From Eshraghiella sp964405265 (GTDB taxonomy: Bacteria; Bacillota; Clostridia; Lachnospirales; Lachnospiraceae), in assembly GCA_964405265.1 (NCBI GenBank), contig CAYONC010000001.1, positions 1-64,000 of the forward strand: a DNA stretch of 64,000 bases. Reading direction: 5' to 3'. A model generated the notes under the pieces. That model did not search any database and had not been told where the DNA came from. It saw only the letters and a list, made by a program, of their open reading frames with translations. This document shows positions 56,157 through 64,000 of the stretch, piece after piece. Positions within the stretch are counted from its first letter, which is position 1, and the number at the start of each line of letters is the position of its first letter. Position numbers and translations under genes: made by a program.

Positions 56157-58607
56157 TTACAGATTTACATCCACTTTTTCAAGATGCCATATGTCATTGA
56201 CGTATTCTTCTATTGTCCTGTCCGAAGAAAATCTGCCCGAGCAGGCTGTATTAAGCATTACCGAACGGGCCCATTTTTCTTCATCCCTGTACTTTCTGTC
56301 AATCCTAACCTGTGCATCCGCATATGAACGGAAATCCTTCAGTATAAAATATACATCAGGTCTTCCTTCATAAAGAAGTGAATTATACAGTTCCCTGAAC
56401 AGCTCAGGATCATCAGGTGAATAAAAGCCGTTGATAAGCTGCATGAGAACCTGTCTTATTTCCTGGTCACTGTTGAAAATATCGAGCGGATTATATCCGC
56501 CATAACATTCATAGTTAATTACCTCATCTGCGGAAAGTCCAAATATAACGGCATTGTCCTCTCCGACTTCCTTAACAATTTCAACATTTGCACCATCCAT
56601 CGTACCAAGTGTCATGGCACCGTTAAGCATGAATTTCATATTTCCGGTTCCCGATGCTTCCTTGCTCGCGGTTGATATTTGCTCACTTACATCCGCTGCA
56701 GCAAATATAAGCTCTGCATTGGATACCCTGTAATTTTCAATGAATACCACTTTTATCCTGTTGTTTATGGACTTATCATTGTTAATCACGTCCGCAACAC
56801 TGTTAATAAGCTTAATCGTAAGCTTCGCACGCTTGTATCCTGCTGCGGCTTTTGCTCCAAAAATAAATGTTCTCGGATACATATCGTACTCCGGATTTGA
56901 CTTAATCTTATTATACAGATACATTACATGAAGAATATTGAGAAGCTGACGCTTATATTCATGAAGTCTCTTAACCTGTACGTCAAATATTGACCTCGGA
57001 TCAATCTCAATTCCGTTATGCTCTTTTATATAATTCGCAAGTCTGACCTTATTTTGATATTTTATCTGCATGAATTCTTTACGGCTGAGCTCATCATCCG
57101 CATACGGTGCAAGCTTTTTTATCTGAGAGAGGTCAGTTATCCAGTCGGAGCCGATTTTTCGGGTAACCCAGTCTGCAAGAAGCGGATTTCCGTGAAGAAG
57201 AAATCTCCTCTGCGTAATACCGTTCGTCTTATTGTTGAATTTTTCCGGCATCATTTCATAAAAATCCCTTAATTCCTGCTTTTTAAGAATATCGGTATGA
57301 AGGGCTGCCACACCGTTTACGGAAAAGCCCGCCACTATTGCAAGATTTGCCATTTTAACCTGACCGTCATATATAATTGCCATCTTTGCAATTTTTTCCT
57401 GATTTCCCGGATATAATCTTTCAACCTTCTGAAGAAATCTTTTATTAATTTCTTCAACAATCTGGTATATTCTCGGAAGAAGTCTTGAAAACAGCTCGAT
57501 AGGCCATTTTTCCAGTGCTTCTGCCATAATTGTATGGTTGGTATATGCACAGGCTTTTGTCGTTACATCCCACGCTTCATCCCATGAAAGACCTTTTTCG
57601 TCCATGAGTATTCTCATTAATTCTGCCACCGTAACAGTAGGATGTGTATCATTAAGCTGGAAGCAGACTTTTTCGTGAAGCTTTCTTATATCCTCATGAT
57701 TTTCCTTATATTTTGCAACTGCACGCTGTACACTTGCGGATACAAAGAAATACTGCTGTTTAAGCCTGAGCTCCTTACCTGCATAATGGTTGTCACACGG
57801 ATAAAGCACCTCGCATATTGTTTTTGCAAGATTCTCCTGTTCAACCGCTTTATGATAGTCGCCTTTGTCAAACGAATCAAGGTTGAAGCTCTGGATAGGT
57901 TCCGCATCCCATATTCTCAGCGTATTCACAATGTTATTACCATATCCTACAACCGGAAGGTCATAAGGCACCGCCCTAACGGACTGATAGCCTTCCTGTA
58001 CATAATGCTCGTGATAATCCTCGTCAAGATATGTGCGGATATAACCGCCGAATTTAACTTCAACGGCATATTCAGGTCTCTTAATTTCAAACGGATTTCC
58101 TTCCCTGAGCCATTCATCAGGTACTTCCTTCTGATAACCGTCGACTATTTTCTGTGCAAACATTCCGTACCTGTATCTGATTCCGCATCCATATGCAGGA
58201 TATCCGAGGCTTGAAAGAGAATCAAGGAAGCAGGCGGCAAGTCTTCCGAGTCCGCCGTTTCCAAGTGCTGCATCCGGCTCTTCATCCTCAATTACGTTAA
58301 GGTCGAATCCAAGCTCTTCAAGTGCTTCCCTTACTTCGTTGTAGCAGGTAAGGTTAATCATGCTGTTTCCGAGTGCACGTCCCATAAGAAATTCCATAGA
58401 CATATAATACACGGTCTTAACGTCACGTTTTTCATATTCCTTGTGCGTTGCTATCCATCTGTCAATGATATAATCCTTAACCGTGTATGCCACAGCCTGA
58501 AATACCTGATGCTTCGTCGCTTCATCTATGGTTTTTCTGTACATGCTCTTAACTGTGTCTTCCACGTTCTTTTTAAATTCTTCTTTGTTAAAATCCATTT
58601 TCTGCAT
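56157..58607 (-). CDS. glgP: Glycogen/maltodextrin phosphorylase
   Basis: The 816-residue GT35 enzyme releases glucose-1-phosphate from glycogen or maltodextrins with the help of PLP. The PLP Lys is in ASGTGNMKFMLNGA; the family N-terminal YYMSMEFLMGRALGNS and ALGNGGLGRLAACFLDS are complete. Length is standard. GGGAGAC precedes the start. It lies 12 nt behind ileS and 15 nt before the small Cys-rich gene, so it seems to be under the ileS T-box. Confidence 0.97.
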   Translation of the reverse strand: MQKMDFNKEEFKKNVEDTVKSMYRKTIDEATKHQVFQAVAYTVKDYIIDRWIATHKEYEKRDVKTVYYMSMEFLMGRALGNSMINLTCYNEVREALEELGFDLNVIEDEEPDAALGNGGLGRLAACFLDSLSSLGYPAYGCGIRYRYGMFAQKIVDGYQKEVPDEWLREGNPFEIKRPEYAVEVKFGGYIRTYLDEDYHEHYVQEGYQSVRAVPYDLPVVGYGNNIVNTLRIWDAEPIQSFNLDSFDKGDYHKAVEQENLAKTICEVLYPCDNHYAGKELRLKQQYFFVSASVQRAVAKYKENHEDIRKLHEKVCFQLNDTHPTVTVAELMRILMDEKGLSWDEAWDVTTKACAYTNHTIMAEALEKWPIELFSRLLPRIYQIVEEINKRFLQKVERLYPGNQEKIAKMAIIYDGQVKMANLAIVAGFSVNGVAALHTDILKKQELRDFYEMMPEKFNNKTNGITQRRFLLHGNPLLADWVTRKIGSDWITDLSQIKKLAPYADDELSRKEFMQIKYQNKVRLANYIKEHNGIEIDPRSIFDVQVKRLHEYKRQLLNILHVMYLYNKIKSNPEYDMYPRTFIFGAKAAAGYKRAKLTIKLINSVADVINNDKSINNRIKVVFIENYRVSNAELIFAAADVSEQISTASKEASGTGNMKFMLNGAMTLGTMDGANVEIVKEVGEDNAVIFGLSADEVINYECYGGYNPLDIFNSDQEIRQVLMQLINGFYSPDDPELFRELYNSLLYEGRPDVYFILKDFRSYADAQVRIDRKYRDEEKWARSVMLNTACSGRFSSDRTIEEYVNDIWHLEKVDVNL

Positions 58608-58619
58608 TATAATGTCTCC

Positions 58620-61600
58620 CTAATTCTTTTTGACTCCTATTATTACGTTTTCACCGTTAATATTCCATTCTTTTGAATATCCATTCATTTCATCCGTAAC
58701 AATTCCGGTTGCAAGAACGTCATTTTTTACTTCTTCCGCATTGTTAAGCATAATACGGTTTATTTTTTCATTTCCTGATGAATATACGGTTATTTTATCC
58801 ATAACCTCAAAGCCTGCTTCTTTTCTCATGGTCTGGATTTTACTTATGATTTCTCTTATGAATCCTTCTTCTATAAGCTCATCTGAAAGGGCAGTATCCA
58901 GCACAACGGTTATCCCGTTATCCGTTCCTGACTCATATCCTTCAGTCTGAGCAATTTCTATAAGAAGATCCTCCTTCGCAAGTTCAACCTTTTCTCCTGC
59001 AAAATCAAACGTAAGAAAACCTTTTTCGTTAAGCTCATCCATTGCACTGTTTCCGTCTATATCGGACAATGCAGCCTTTATCTGTCCTAAAAGCTTTCCG
59101 TATTTAGGTCCTACGGTTTTAAGCTGCGGCTTAAAACTGTATGAGCTGTATGACCTTACATCATCCGTAAATTCCATACTCTTAACGTTAAGCTCATCTT
59201 CTATTATTTCCCTGTAAAATTCAGAAAGCTCTTTTTCTGCCTTGACATACATCTTACCTATCGGCTGTCTGTTTTTAATGTTAGCGGAATTACGGCAGGC
59301 ACGTCCGATTACAACAATCCTAAGCACCTCATCCATATCTGCTTCAAGTTCTTTATCAATATATTTTTCGTCAGCTTCAGGAAAATCACATAAATGTATG
59401 CTTTCCGGTGCATTTTTATCTGTTCCCGCAACAAGATTAAGATATATTTCTTCCGTCATGAAAGGAATCATCGGAGCAGCTGCCTTGCACAGTGTAATAA
59501 GTGCCGTGTACAGTGTCATATACGCATTAATCTTATCCTGTTCCATTCCTTTTGCCCAGAATCTTTCCCTTGAGCGTCTTACATACCAGTTACTCAAATC
59601 GTCTACAAACTCTTCAAGCACTCTTGTAGTTTCCGGTATTTTATATTCGGCAAGATATTCATCAACCGACTTAACCAGTGAATTAACCTTTGAAAGAATC
59701 CACCTGTCCATTACCGTAAGCTTATCATAATCAAGGGAGTACTTTGTCGGGTCAAATTCATCTATATTGGCATACAGCACATAAAAGGCATAAGTATTCC
59801 AGATTGTTCCCAGGAATTTTCTCTGTCCTTCCGTAACTGCCCTGTCATAAAAACGGTTTGGAAGCCACGGTGCCGAATTCGAGTAAAAATACCATCTGAT
59901 TGCATCCGCTCCGTGGGTTGCAAGTGCATCAAAGGGATCCACCGCATTTCCCTTGGATTTACTCATCTTCTGTCCGTTTTCATCCTGCACATGTCCCAGC
60001 ACGAGTACGTTTTTGTATGGTGCCTTATTAAACAGCAGTGTAGATTCTGCCAGTAGCGAATAAAACCAGCCTCTTGTCTGATCCACTGCTTCTGAAATAA
60101 AATCGGCAGGGAACTGTGCCTCAAAGACATCTTTGTTCTCGAACGGATAATGATGCTGTGCAAACGGCATTGCGCCCGAATCAAACCAGCAGTCTATAAC
60201 TTCCGGAACCCTCTTCATTGTCTTACCGCACTTTTCACATGGGAAAGTAACTGCATCAATGTACGGACGGTGAAGCTCGATTTCATCCGGACAGTTGTCA
60301 GACAGTTCTCTCAGCTCTGCAATGCTTCCTATCGAATGCATATGTCCGCATTCCTCACACTGCCATATGTTGAGCGGTGTTCCCCAGTATCTGTTACGGC
60401 TTATTCCCCAATCCTGCACATTCTCAAGCCATGCTCCGAATCTTCCCGTTCCGATGGTCTCCGGAATCCAGTTAATCGTATTATTATTACGGATAAGATC
60501 GTCCTTAACCGCCGTCATTTTAATAAACCATGATTCTCTTGCATAGTAAATAAGCGGTCTGTCACATCTCCAGCAATGAGGATATTCATGTTCAAATTTC
60601 GGTGCTGCAAACAGTTTTCCTTCCGCTGTAAGGTCTTTAAGTACAAACTCATCCGCATCCTTTACGAATTTTCCCGCATATGGCGTTTCTTCGGTCATTT
60701 CTCCCTTTGCATTTACAAACTGTACAAAAGGAAGATCATATGCACGGCCTACTCTTGCGTCATCTTCACCAAATGCAGGTGCCGTGTGAACAATTCCGGT
60801 ACCGTCAGACATGGTTACATATCCGTCACAGGTAACAAAATGTCCCTTCTTATTCTGCTTTTTTGCTGCCTCTCCCGCACATTCAAACAGCGGCTCATAT
60901 TCCTTATATTCAAGGTCCTTACCGCAATATTTCTCAAGAACCGTATATGCCGGTATGCCTTCTTCCGTCGGGATTGCTCCAAGCACCTTATCAAGAAGGG
61001 CCTCTGCCATATAATATGTGTATCCGTCAGCAGCCTTAACCTTGCAATAGCTTTCTTCCGGATTAACGCATAATGCCACGTTGCTCGGAAGTGTCCATGG
61101 CGTTGTTGTCCATGCAAGAAAATATGCATCCTCTCCCACTGCCCTGAATCTTACTATCGCAGATTTTTCCTTAACGGTTTTGTATCCCTGTGCAACCTCA
61201 TGTGAGGAAAGCGGTGTTCCGCATCTCGGACAGTAAGGCACTATCTTAAAGCCTTTATACAAAAGACCTTTGTTCCAGATTTCTTTGAGTGCCCACCATT
61301 CTGACTCAATAAAATCGTTATGGTATGTTACATAGGGATTGTCCATATCTGCCCAAAAGCCTACCGTTCCGGAAAAATCTTCCCACATTCCTTTATATTT
61401 CCATACACTTTCTTTGCAGAAATCTATAAAAGGCTCAAGTCCATATTCTTCTATCTGCTCTTTTCCATCAAGTCCGAGCATTTTTTCAACTTCAAGTTCT
61501 ACCGGAAGTCCGTGTGTATCCCAGCCTGCCTTTCTCGGCACCATGTATCCCTTCATGGTACGGTATCTCGGAATCATATCCTTAATTACACGAGTAAGCA

Positions 61601-61775
61601 CGTGCCCGATATGCGGCTTTCCGTTGGCAGTCGGAGGTCCGTCATAAAACGTGTATGTCGGGCATCCCTCCCTCAACTTCATGCTCTTTTTGAAAATATC
61701 CCGTTCCTTCCAGAATTTTTCAACTCTTTTTTCCCTTTCAACAAGATTAAGGTCTGTTGATACTTTTTCGTACAT
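58620..61775 (-). CDS. ileS: Isoleucyl-tRNA synthetase, type 2 (IleRS2-like)
   Basis: The 1051-residue class I synthetase has HIGH in PTANGKPHIGHVLTR, KMSKS in NGQKMSKSKGNAVDP, a CP1 editing domain (about 190-400) and a C-terminal extension. Length and motifs (GWDTHGLPVE, VPYCPRCGTPLSSHEV) match the IleRS2 group also found in archaea and eukaryotes, which includes mupirocin-resistant enzymes, and differ from the shorter IleRS1 of many bacteria. Its mRNA has a T-box leader with an ATC specifier. The ilvBH and glgP genes follow on the same strand with small gaps. Confidence 0.96.
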   Translation of the reverse strand: MYEKVSTDLNLVEREKRVEKFWKERDIFKKSMKLREGCPTYTFYDGPPTANGKPHIGHVLTRVIKDMIPRYRTMKGYMVPRKAGWDTHGLPVELEVEKMLGLDGKEQIEEYGLEPFIDFCKESVWKYKGMWEDFSGTVGFWADMDNPYVTYHNDFIESEWWALKEIWNKGLLYKGFKIVPYCPRCGTPLSSHEVAQGYKTVKEKSAIVRFRAVGEDAYFLAWTTTPWTLPSNVALCVNPEESYCKVKAADGYTYYMAEALLDKVLGAIPTEEGIPAYTVLEKYCGKDLEYKEYEPLFECAGEAAKKQNKKGHFVTCDGYVTMSDGTGIVHTAPAFGEDDARVGRAYDLPFVQFVNAKGEMTEETPYAGKFVKDADEFVLKDLTAEGKLFAAPKFEHEYPHCWRCDRPLIYYARESWFIKMTAVKDDLIRNNNTINWIPETIGTGRFGAWLENVQDWGISRNRYWGTPLNIWQCEECGHMHSIGSIAELRELSDNCPDEIELHRPYIDAVTFPCEKCGKTMKRVPEVIDCWFDSGAMPFAQHHYPFENKDVFEAQFPADFISEAVDQTRGWFYSLLAESTLLFNKAPYKNVLVLGHVQDENGQKMSKSKGNAVDPFDALATHGADAIRWYFYSNSAPWLPNRFYDRAVTEGQRKFLGTIWNTYAFYVLYANIDEFDPTKYSLDYDKLTVMDRWILSKVNSLVKSVDEYLAEYKIPETTRVLEEFVDDLSNWYVRRSRERFWAKGMEQDKINAYMTLYTALITLCKAAAPMIPFMTEEIYLNLVAGTDKNAPESIHLCDFPEADEKYIDKELEADMDEVLRIVVIGRACRNSANIKNRQPIGKMYVKAEKELSEFYREIIEDELNVKSMEFTDDVRSYSSYSFKPQLKTVGPKYGKLLGQIKAALSDIDGNSAMDELNEKGFLTFDFAGEKVELAKEDLLIEIAQTEGYESGTDNGITVVLDTALSDELIEEGFIREIISKIQTMRKEAGFEVMDKITVYSSGNEKINRIMLNNAEEVKNDVLATGIVTDEMNGYSKEWNINGENVIIGVKKN

Positions 61776-61873
61776 ATATATTTTCCTTTCACTCTGTAAT
61801 AAAATTTATTCTTTTTTATGTGCATGTCTGCGGGGCGTTTTATGTAACAAGAAATTAAAATTTACCATTACAT

Positions 61874-62085
61874 AAAAAACCTCTGCCATATAATTGGCAG
61901 AGGCCTGAATATAATCGTCATCCGTAACAATGCGACTTCCAACATACCAACATATGCGTTCCCTGTAACGTGGAAAAAACGTCTGCTCCTACTCATGTTC
62001 TTTTCAGGCAGAAACTCCGGAGTGATATTCATTAAATTCCTACTCGTGCCACTTTCCAGCTGTCATGGCTCTCTGTAACTTTCAG
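61874..62085 (-). promoter_or_regulatory. T-box leader (isoleucine) of the ileS-glgP-ilvBH transcript
   Basis: On the minus strand AGAGAGC (near 62070) opens stem I; GAATATCACTCCGGAG (near 62015-62030) presents the specifier ATC for isoleucine; AGACG...CCACGTTACAGGGAACG is the stem II/III region; and the terminator CCTCTGCC/GGCAGAGG followed by six U (61874-61903) ends the leader. Uncharged tRNA-Ile should stop termination. I could not place the canonical TGGNACCGCG box with certainty: TGGAAGTCGC (near 61935-61945) and TTGGT are the nearest candidates. Confidence 0.8.
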
Positions 62086-62123
62086 AAAAAAATTACTGTC
62101 TCCTTCATAGTCCGTATATTAAA

Positions 62124-62591
62124 TTACTTCTTCGCCGAGTCCTTCTCAGCCTTCGCTTTCTTTCTTAATTCTTTCTTCGTAAGAGGCTTAGGTTCCACCT
62201 TACCACGGACATACTTTATTTCCGTGATGTACATACCGCTTACCGCAACCTTGACCTCAGTCTTAAGCGGAAGACTGTCAAATACCTTGACATCTGCTAT
62301 AAGTGTCATTACCTTAGGTCCTACCTTAGCCTTAACAAGCGGAAGCTTGGCCATTCTCATATATTTCGGAATCTGTTCCGATACAACCTTAGGGAGATTG
62401 GCATCCTTAACCCTCATCCTCTTCTTATCAATTACAAGCATCGAAATAACCTGTGATGCCGCTTCTATGTCAGCCTGTGATGCCTGCTGTTTCTTCTGCA
62501 TTTTCCTTCCGACTATCAGCAGTGCCACAAAAAGGCCTAAAACCACGCCTAAAATAATCAGCAGTACTGTTGCCCATGTAGGCATATCCAT
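62124..62591 (-). CDS. Membrane-anchored basic protein (hypothetical)
   Basis: The 155-residue protein has an N-terminal transmembrane helix (about 6-28), a region of about 80 residues of mixed alpha/beta character (IDKKRMRVKDANLPKVVSEQ... and VKVFDSLPLKTEVKVAVSG) and a very basic tail, KKELRKKAKAEKDSAKK. I recognise no family. It ends directly before the T-box leader of ileS and is not clearly linked to the gene at 62663 (71-nt gap). It has a TAGGAGGAT ribosome binding site. Confidence 0.72.
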   Translation of the reverse strand: MDMPTWATVLLIILGVVLGLFVALLIVGRKMQKKQQASQADIEAASQVISMLVIDKKRMRVKDANLPKVVSEQIPKYMRMAKLPLVKAKVGPKVMTLIADVKVFDSLPLKTEVKVAVSGMYITEIKYVRGKVEPKPLTKKELRKKAKAEKDSAKK

Positions 62592-62662
62592 ATCCTCCTA
62601 TTGTAAAAATTCTCAAACTGCTATACATTGTATCACTTATTCATTAAAACCACAATAAAAAT

Positions 62663-63394
62663 TTATATCAATTCTTCGTTTCTGTGATACACTTCCTCTA
62701 TAATTTCTCTTATGTAATTTCCTGAAAACTTCCTTTCCTCGGGCGAAAGACTTTTTAAGTCAACCGGTTCGCAGAACTCAAGCACTGTTTTATTGCCCCG
62801 TACCCACGGAATATGTGTTTCCCAGCATTTTCGCGTGTTATTCTGCACCATCGGAATAATTCTGCAGCCTGATTTTTCGGCAATTTTAAGGCTTCCTTCA
62901 TGGAACGGAAGAAGTTCGCCGTCCTTTGATGTGGTTCCCTCCGGAAATACCGCAACGGAAATGCCTTTTTTAACATATTCTATCCCCGTTACAATGGTTT
63001 TCATTCCCTCCCTGATATCCTTTCTGTCAAGGAACAGGCAGTACAGATATTCCATCCATGTTCTTAAAAGCGGAATTTTCCTGATTTCCTTTTTCGCAAC
63101 AAATCCGGTAATGTCAGGCATTACCGAATATGCAATTATTATATCAAAATAGCTCTGATGGTTTCCTACAAAAAGCACGGGTTCATTCTTCGGGATTCTG
63201 TCAAGTCCGATTACCGTGGTTCTTGCACCTGCAAGAAACCTGACGATTTTAAAGGCCGCCTGTACTATTCGCAGCGAGCTTTTGTCTCCCGCTTTCCGGT
63301 TGATTTTTCGTACCATCCATTCAATGGGGAGCATAATCAGGCTGAATATTGCATAAAAAATTAAAAAAATTACAATTAATATTAATCTGATCAT
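62663..63394 (-). CDS. plsC: 1-acyl-sn-glycerol-3-phosphate acyltransferase
   Basis: The 243-residue enzyme makes phosphatidic acid from lysophosphatidic acid. It has an N-terminal membrane segment (about 2-25), HX4D motif in GNHQSYFDII, FPEGTTSKDGEL (phosphate binding) and VPMVQNN-like region reading IPMVQNN. This is likely to be the housekeeping copy, in contrast to the two PlsC homologues of the acyl-chain operon. It overlaps the DUF1934 gene by 4 nt (ATGA). Confidence 0.93.
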   Translation of the reverse strand: MIRLILIVIFLIFYAIFSLIMLPIEWMVRKINRKAGDKSSLRIVQAAFKIVRFLAGARTTVIGLDRIPKNEPVLFVGNHQSYFDIIIAYSVMPDITGFVAKKEIRKIPLLRTWMEYLYCLFLDRKDIREGMKTIVTGIEYVKKGISVAVFPEGTTSKDGELLPFHEGSLKIAEKSGCRIIPMVQNNTRKCWETHIPWVRGNKTVLEFCEPVDLKSLSPEERKFSGNYIREIIEEVYHRNEELI

Positions 63395-63828
63395 TTGTTA
63401 TCCTCTAATGCAGTTATTTCAATTGTCAGCTTACACTCATACGCCATATCCTGATTAATGTCCATGTCATACCTTATTTCAACGAAAATTCTGTCATTTT
63501 CTTCCGCCACGTTCAGGTCAAAGGTATCAATGCCTATGTTAATGGCGCCATAGGGGGTATTATAAAAAATTCTGTTTTTTCTTCCCATTGTAAAAAACAT
63601 ATGTCCCGCCAATGTACTCTTAGTGGAAATATCAACCTCATTCTGTGATATTTTCATCATATGTTCCACAATTTCTTCAGTTCCCGCAACAGGTCCTTCA
63701 TATTTTATGTAGTGTTTTCCGTTACGCCTGTAACAGGCTCCGGTATACAGTACTTCTATTTCATCATCCGGCGTGCTTTCCATCAGATTATGCAGACCTT
63801 TTATCTTAATACATACTTTTCCGTTCAT
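63391..63828 (-). CDS. DUF1934 (YwiB-like) protein
   Basis: The start at 63828 (MNGKVCIKIKGLHNL) has AAGGTTGG upstream; a frame to 63861 would overlap ddl. The 145-residue protein is predicted as a calycin-like beta barrel: KYEGPVAGTEEIVEHMMKI and RIFYNTPYGAINIGIDT are the conserved strands of DUF1934. The family is common in Firmicutes next to cell-wall or arginyl-tRNA-synthetase genes; its function is unknown. It lies 10 nt behind ddl and overlaps plsC by 4 nt. Confidence 0.85.
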   Translation of the reverse strand: MNGKVCIKIKGLHNLMESTPDDEIEVLYTGACYRRNGKHYIKYEGPVAGTEEIVEHMMKISQNEVDISTKSTLAGHMFFTMGRKNRIFYNTPYGAINIGIDTFDLNVAEENDRIFVEIRYDMDINQDMAYECKLTIEITALEDNK

Positions 63829-63838
63829 TGTTCCAACC

Positions 63839-64000
63839 TTATCTGTGTCTTGTAAACGCACTCTGAATCAGCTTGCTTACAAGGGTTTTCTTGTCAAGTC
63901 CCTTATTTTCCCACAGCATCGGATACATACTGATTGAAGTAAATCCCGGCAGGGTATTTATCTCATTAAATATGACCTCATCCGTATCCTTCTCAAGGAA
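63839..64000 (-). CDS. ddl: D-alanine--D-alanine ligase, C-terminal 53 residues (gene continues past the window edge)
   Basis: The minus strand is open from the window edge to TAA at 63839-63841. The peptide contains VIFNEINTLPGFTSISMYP, the highly conserved ATP-grasp end of Ddl, where NEINTLPG carries Mg ligands and substrate contacts. Ddl joins two D-alanines for peptidoglycan. The upstream part is outside the window. The DUF1934 gene starts 10 nt later. Confidence 0.93.
   Translation of the reverse strand, partial: FLEKDTDEVIFNEINTLPGFTSISMYPMLWENKGLDKKTLVSKLIQSAFTRHR

Noticed and set aside
1..64000. CRISPR arrays, insertion sequences, prophage genes or rRNA operons
   Set aside because: No regularly spaced repeats, transposase/integrase motifs, phage structural genes or rRNA-like sequence were noticed when reading both strands.

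Overview
This window looks like chromosomal DNA of a low-to-moderate G+C Clostridia, most likely a Lachnospiraceae. The arguments are the block hup - S4 protein - yabP - yabQ - divIC/ftsB - spoIIE-like - tilS - hpt - ftsH (a Firmicutes arrangement known from Bacillus and Clostridia), a T-box leader in front of ileS, PerR/rubrerythrin oxygen defence, a type III pantothenate kinase, and strong AGGAGG-type ribosome binding sites. No species can be named from the sequence alone. Almost everything is chromosomal housekeeping; I found no insertion sequence, prophage, CRISPR array or rRNA.

Layout. 1-4033: TetR fragment with its promoter/operator, rlmD, a YhaM-like exonuclease and an HtrA-like protein that has lost two of three catalytic residues. 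4130-8702 (+): mutS2 and a two-component system. 8699-14456 (mostly -): trmL, a CheX-like protein, Lrp/aminotransferase pair, a PurM-like protein, a DEDDh exonuclease and nth, plus a 33-residue membrane peptide at 12384-12485. 14488-16222 (+): a lipoprotein and two small membrane proteins behind a long leader. 16282-16352: tRNA-Gly(TCC).

16438-27386 (-) is the most unusual part: twelve tightly packed genes encoding a second, dedicated type II fatty-acid/polyketide-like system. They are an MntP-like membrane protein, two PlsC acyltransferases, two acyl carrier proteins, a flavin reductase, an AMP-ligase-like protein with altered catalytic motifs, a KS fused in one chain to a Cys-less KS (chain-length-factor-like), KR (FabG), DH (FabZ), FabD and a carboxyltransferase. 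No enoyl reductase of FabI/FabK/FabL/FabV type and no FabH is present. A TetR gene lies just upstream, and the gap between it and the operon carries two near-identical 20-bp palindromes. I infer an acyl chain that keeps double bonds (possibly a conjugated polyene) and is placed on a glycerolipid.

28098-43864 (-): a cytosolic GH13 enzyme, the ftsH-hpt-tilS-spoIIE-like group, the divIC-yabQ-yabP-S4-hup group, coaX, a degenerate GGDEF protein, a lipoprotein related to trigger factor, a SpoVK/CbbX-like AAA+ ATPase and ApbE. 43884-45036 (+): PerR-like regulator and rubrerythrin sharing a 14-bp operator. 45044-49347: an ABC exporter with two ATPases and a divergent TetR. 49386-52533 (-): a LacI-like sensor fused to a diguanylate cyclase, a SpoIIQ-like M23 protein and a drastically shortened SpoIID-like protein. 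52648-53696 (+): murI and a small membrane protein.

53701-61775 (-) is one apparent transcript under an isoleucine T-box: ileS, glgP, a Cys-rich small protein, ilvB and ilvH. The window closes (62124-64000, -) with an anchored hypothetical protein, plsC, a DUF1934 protein and the end of ddl. Several gene starts below were moved to internal codons because the ribosome binding site sits there.
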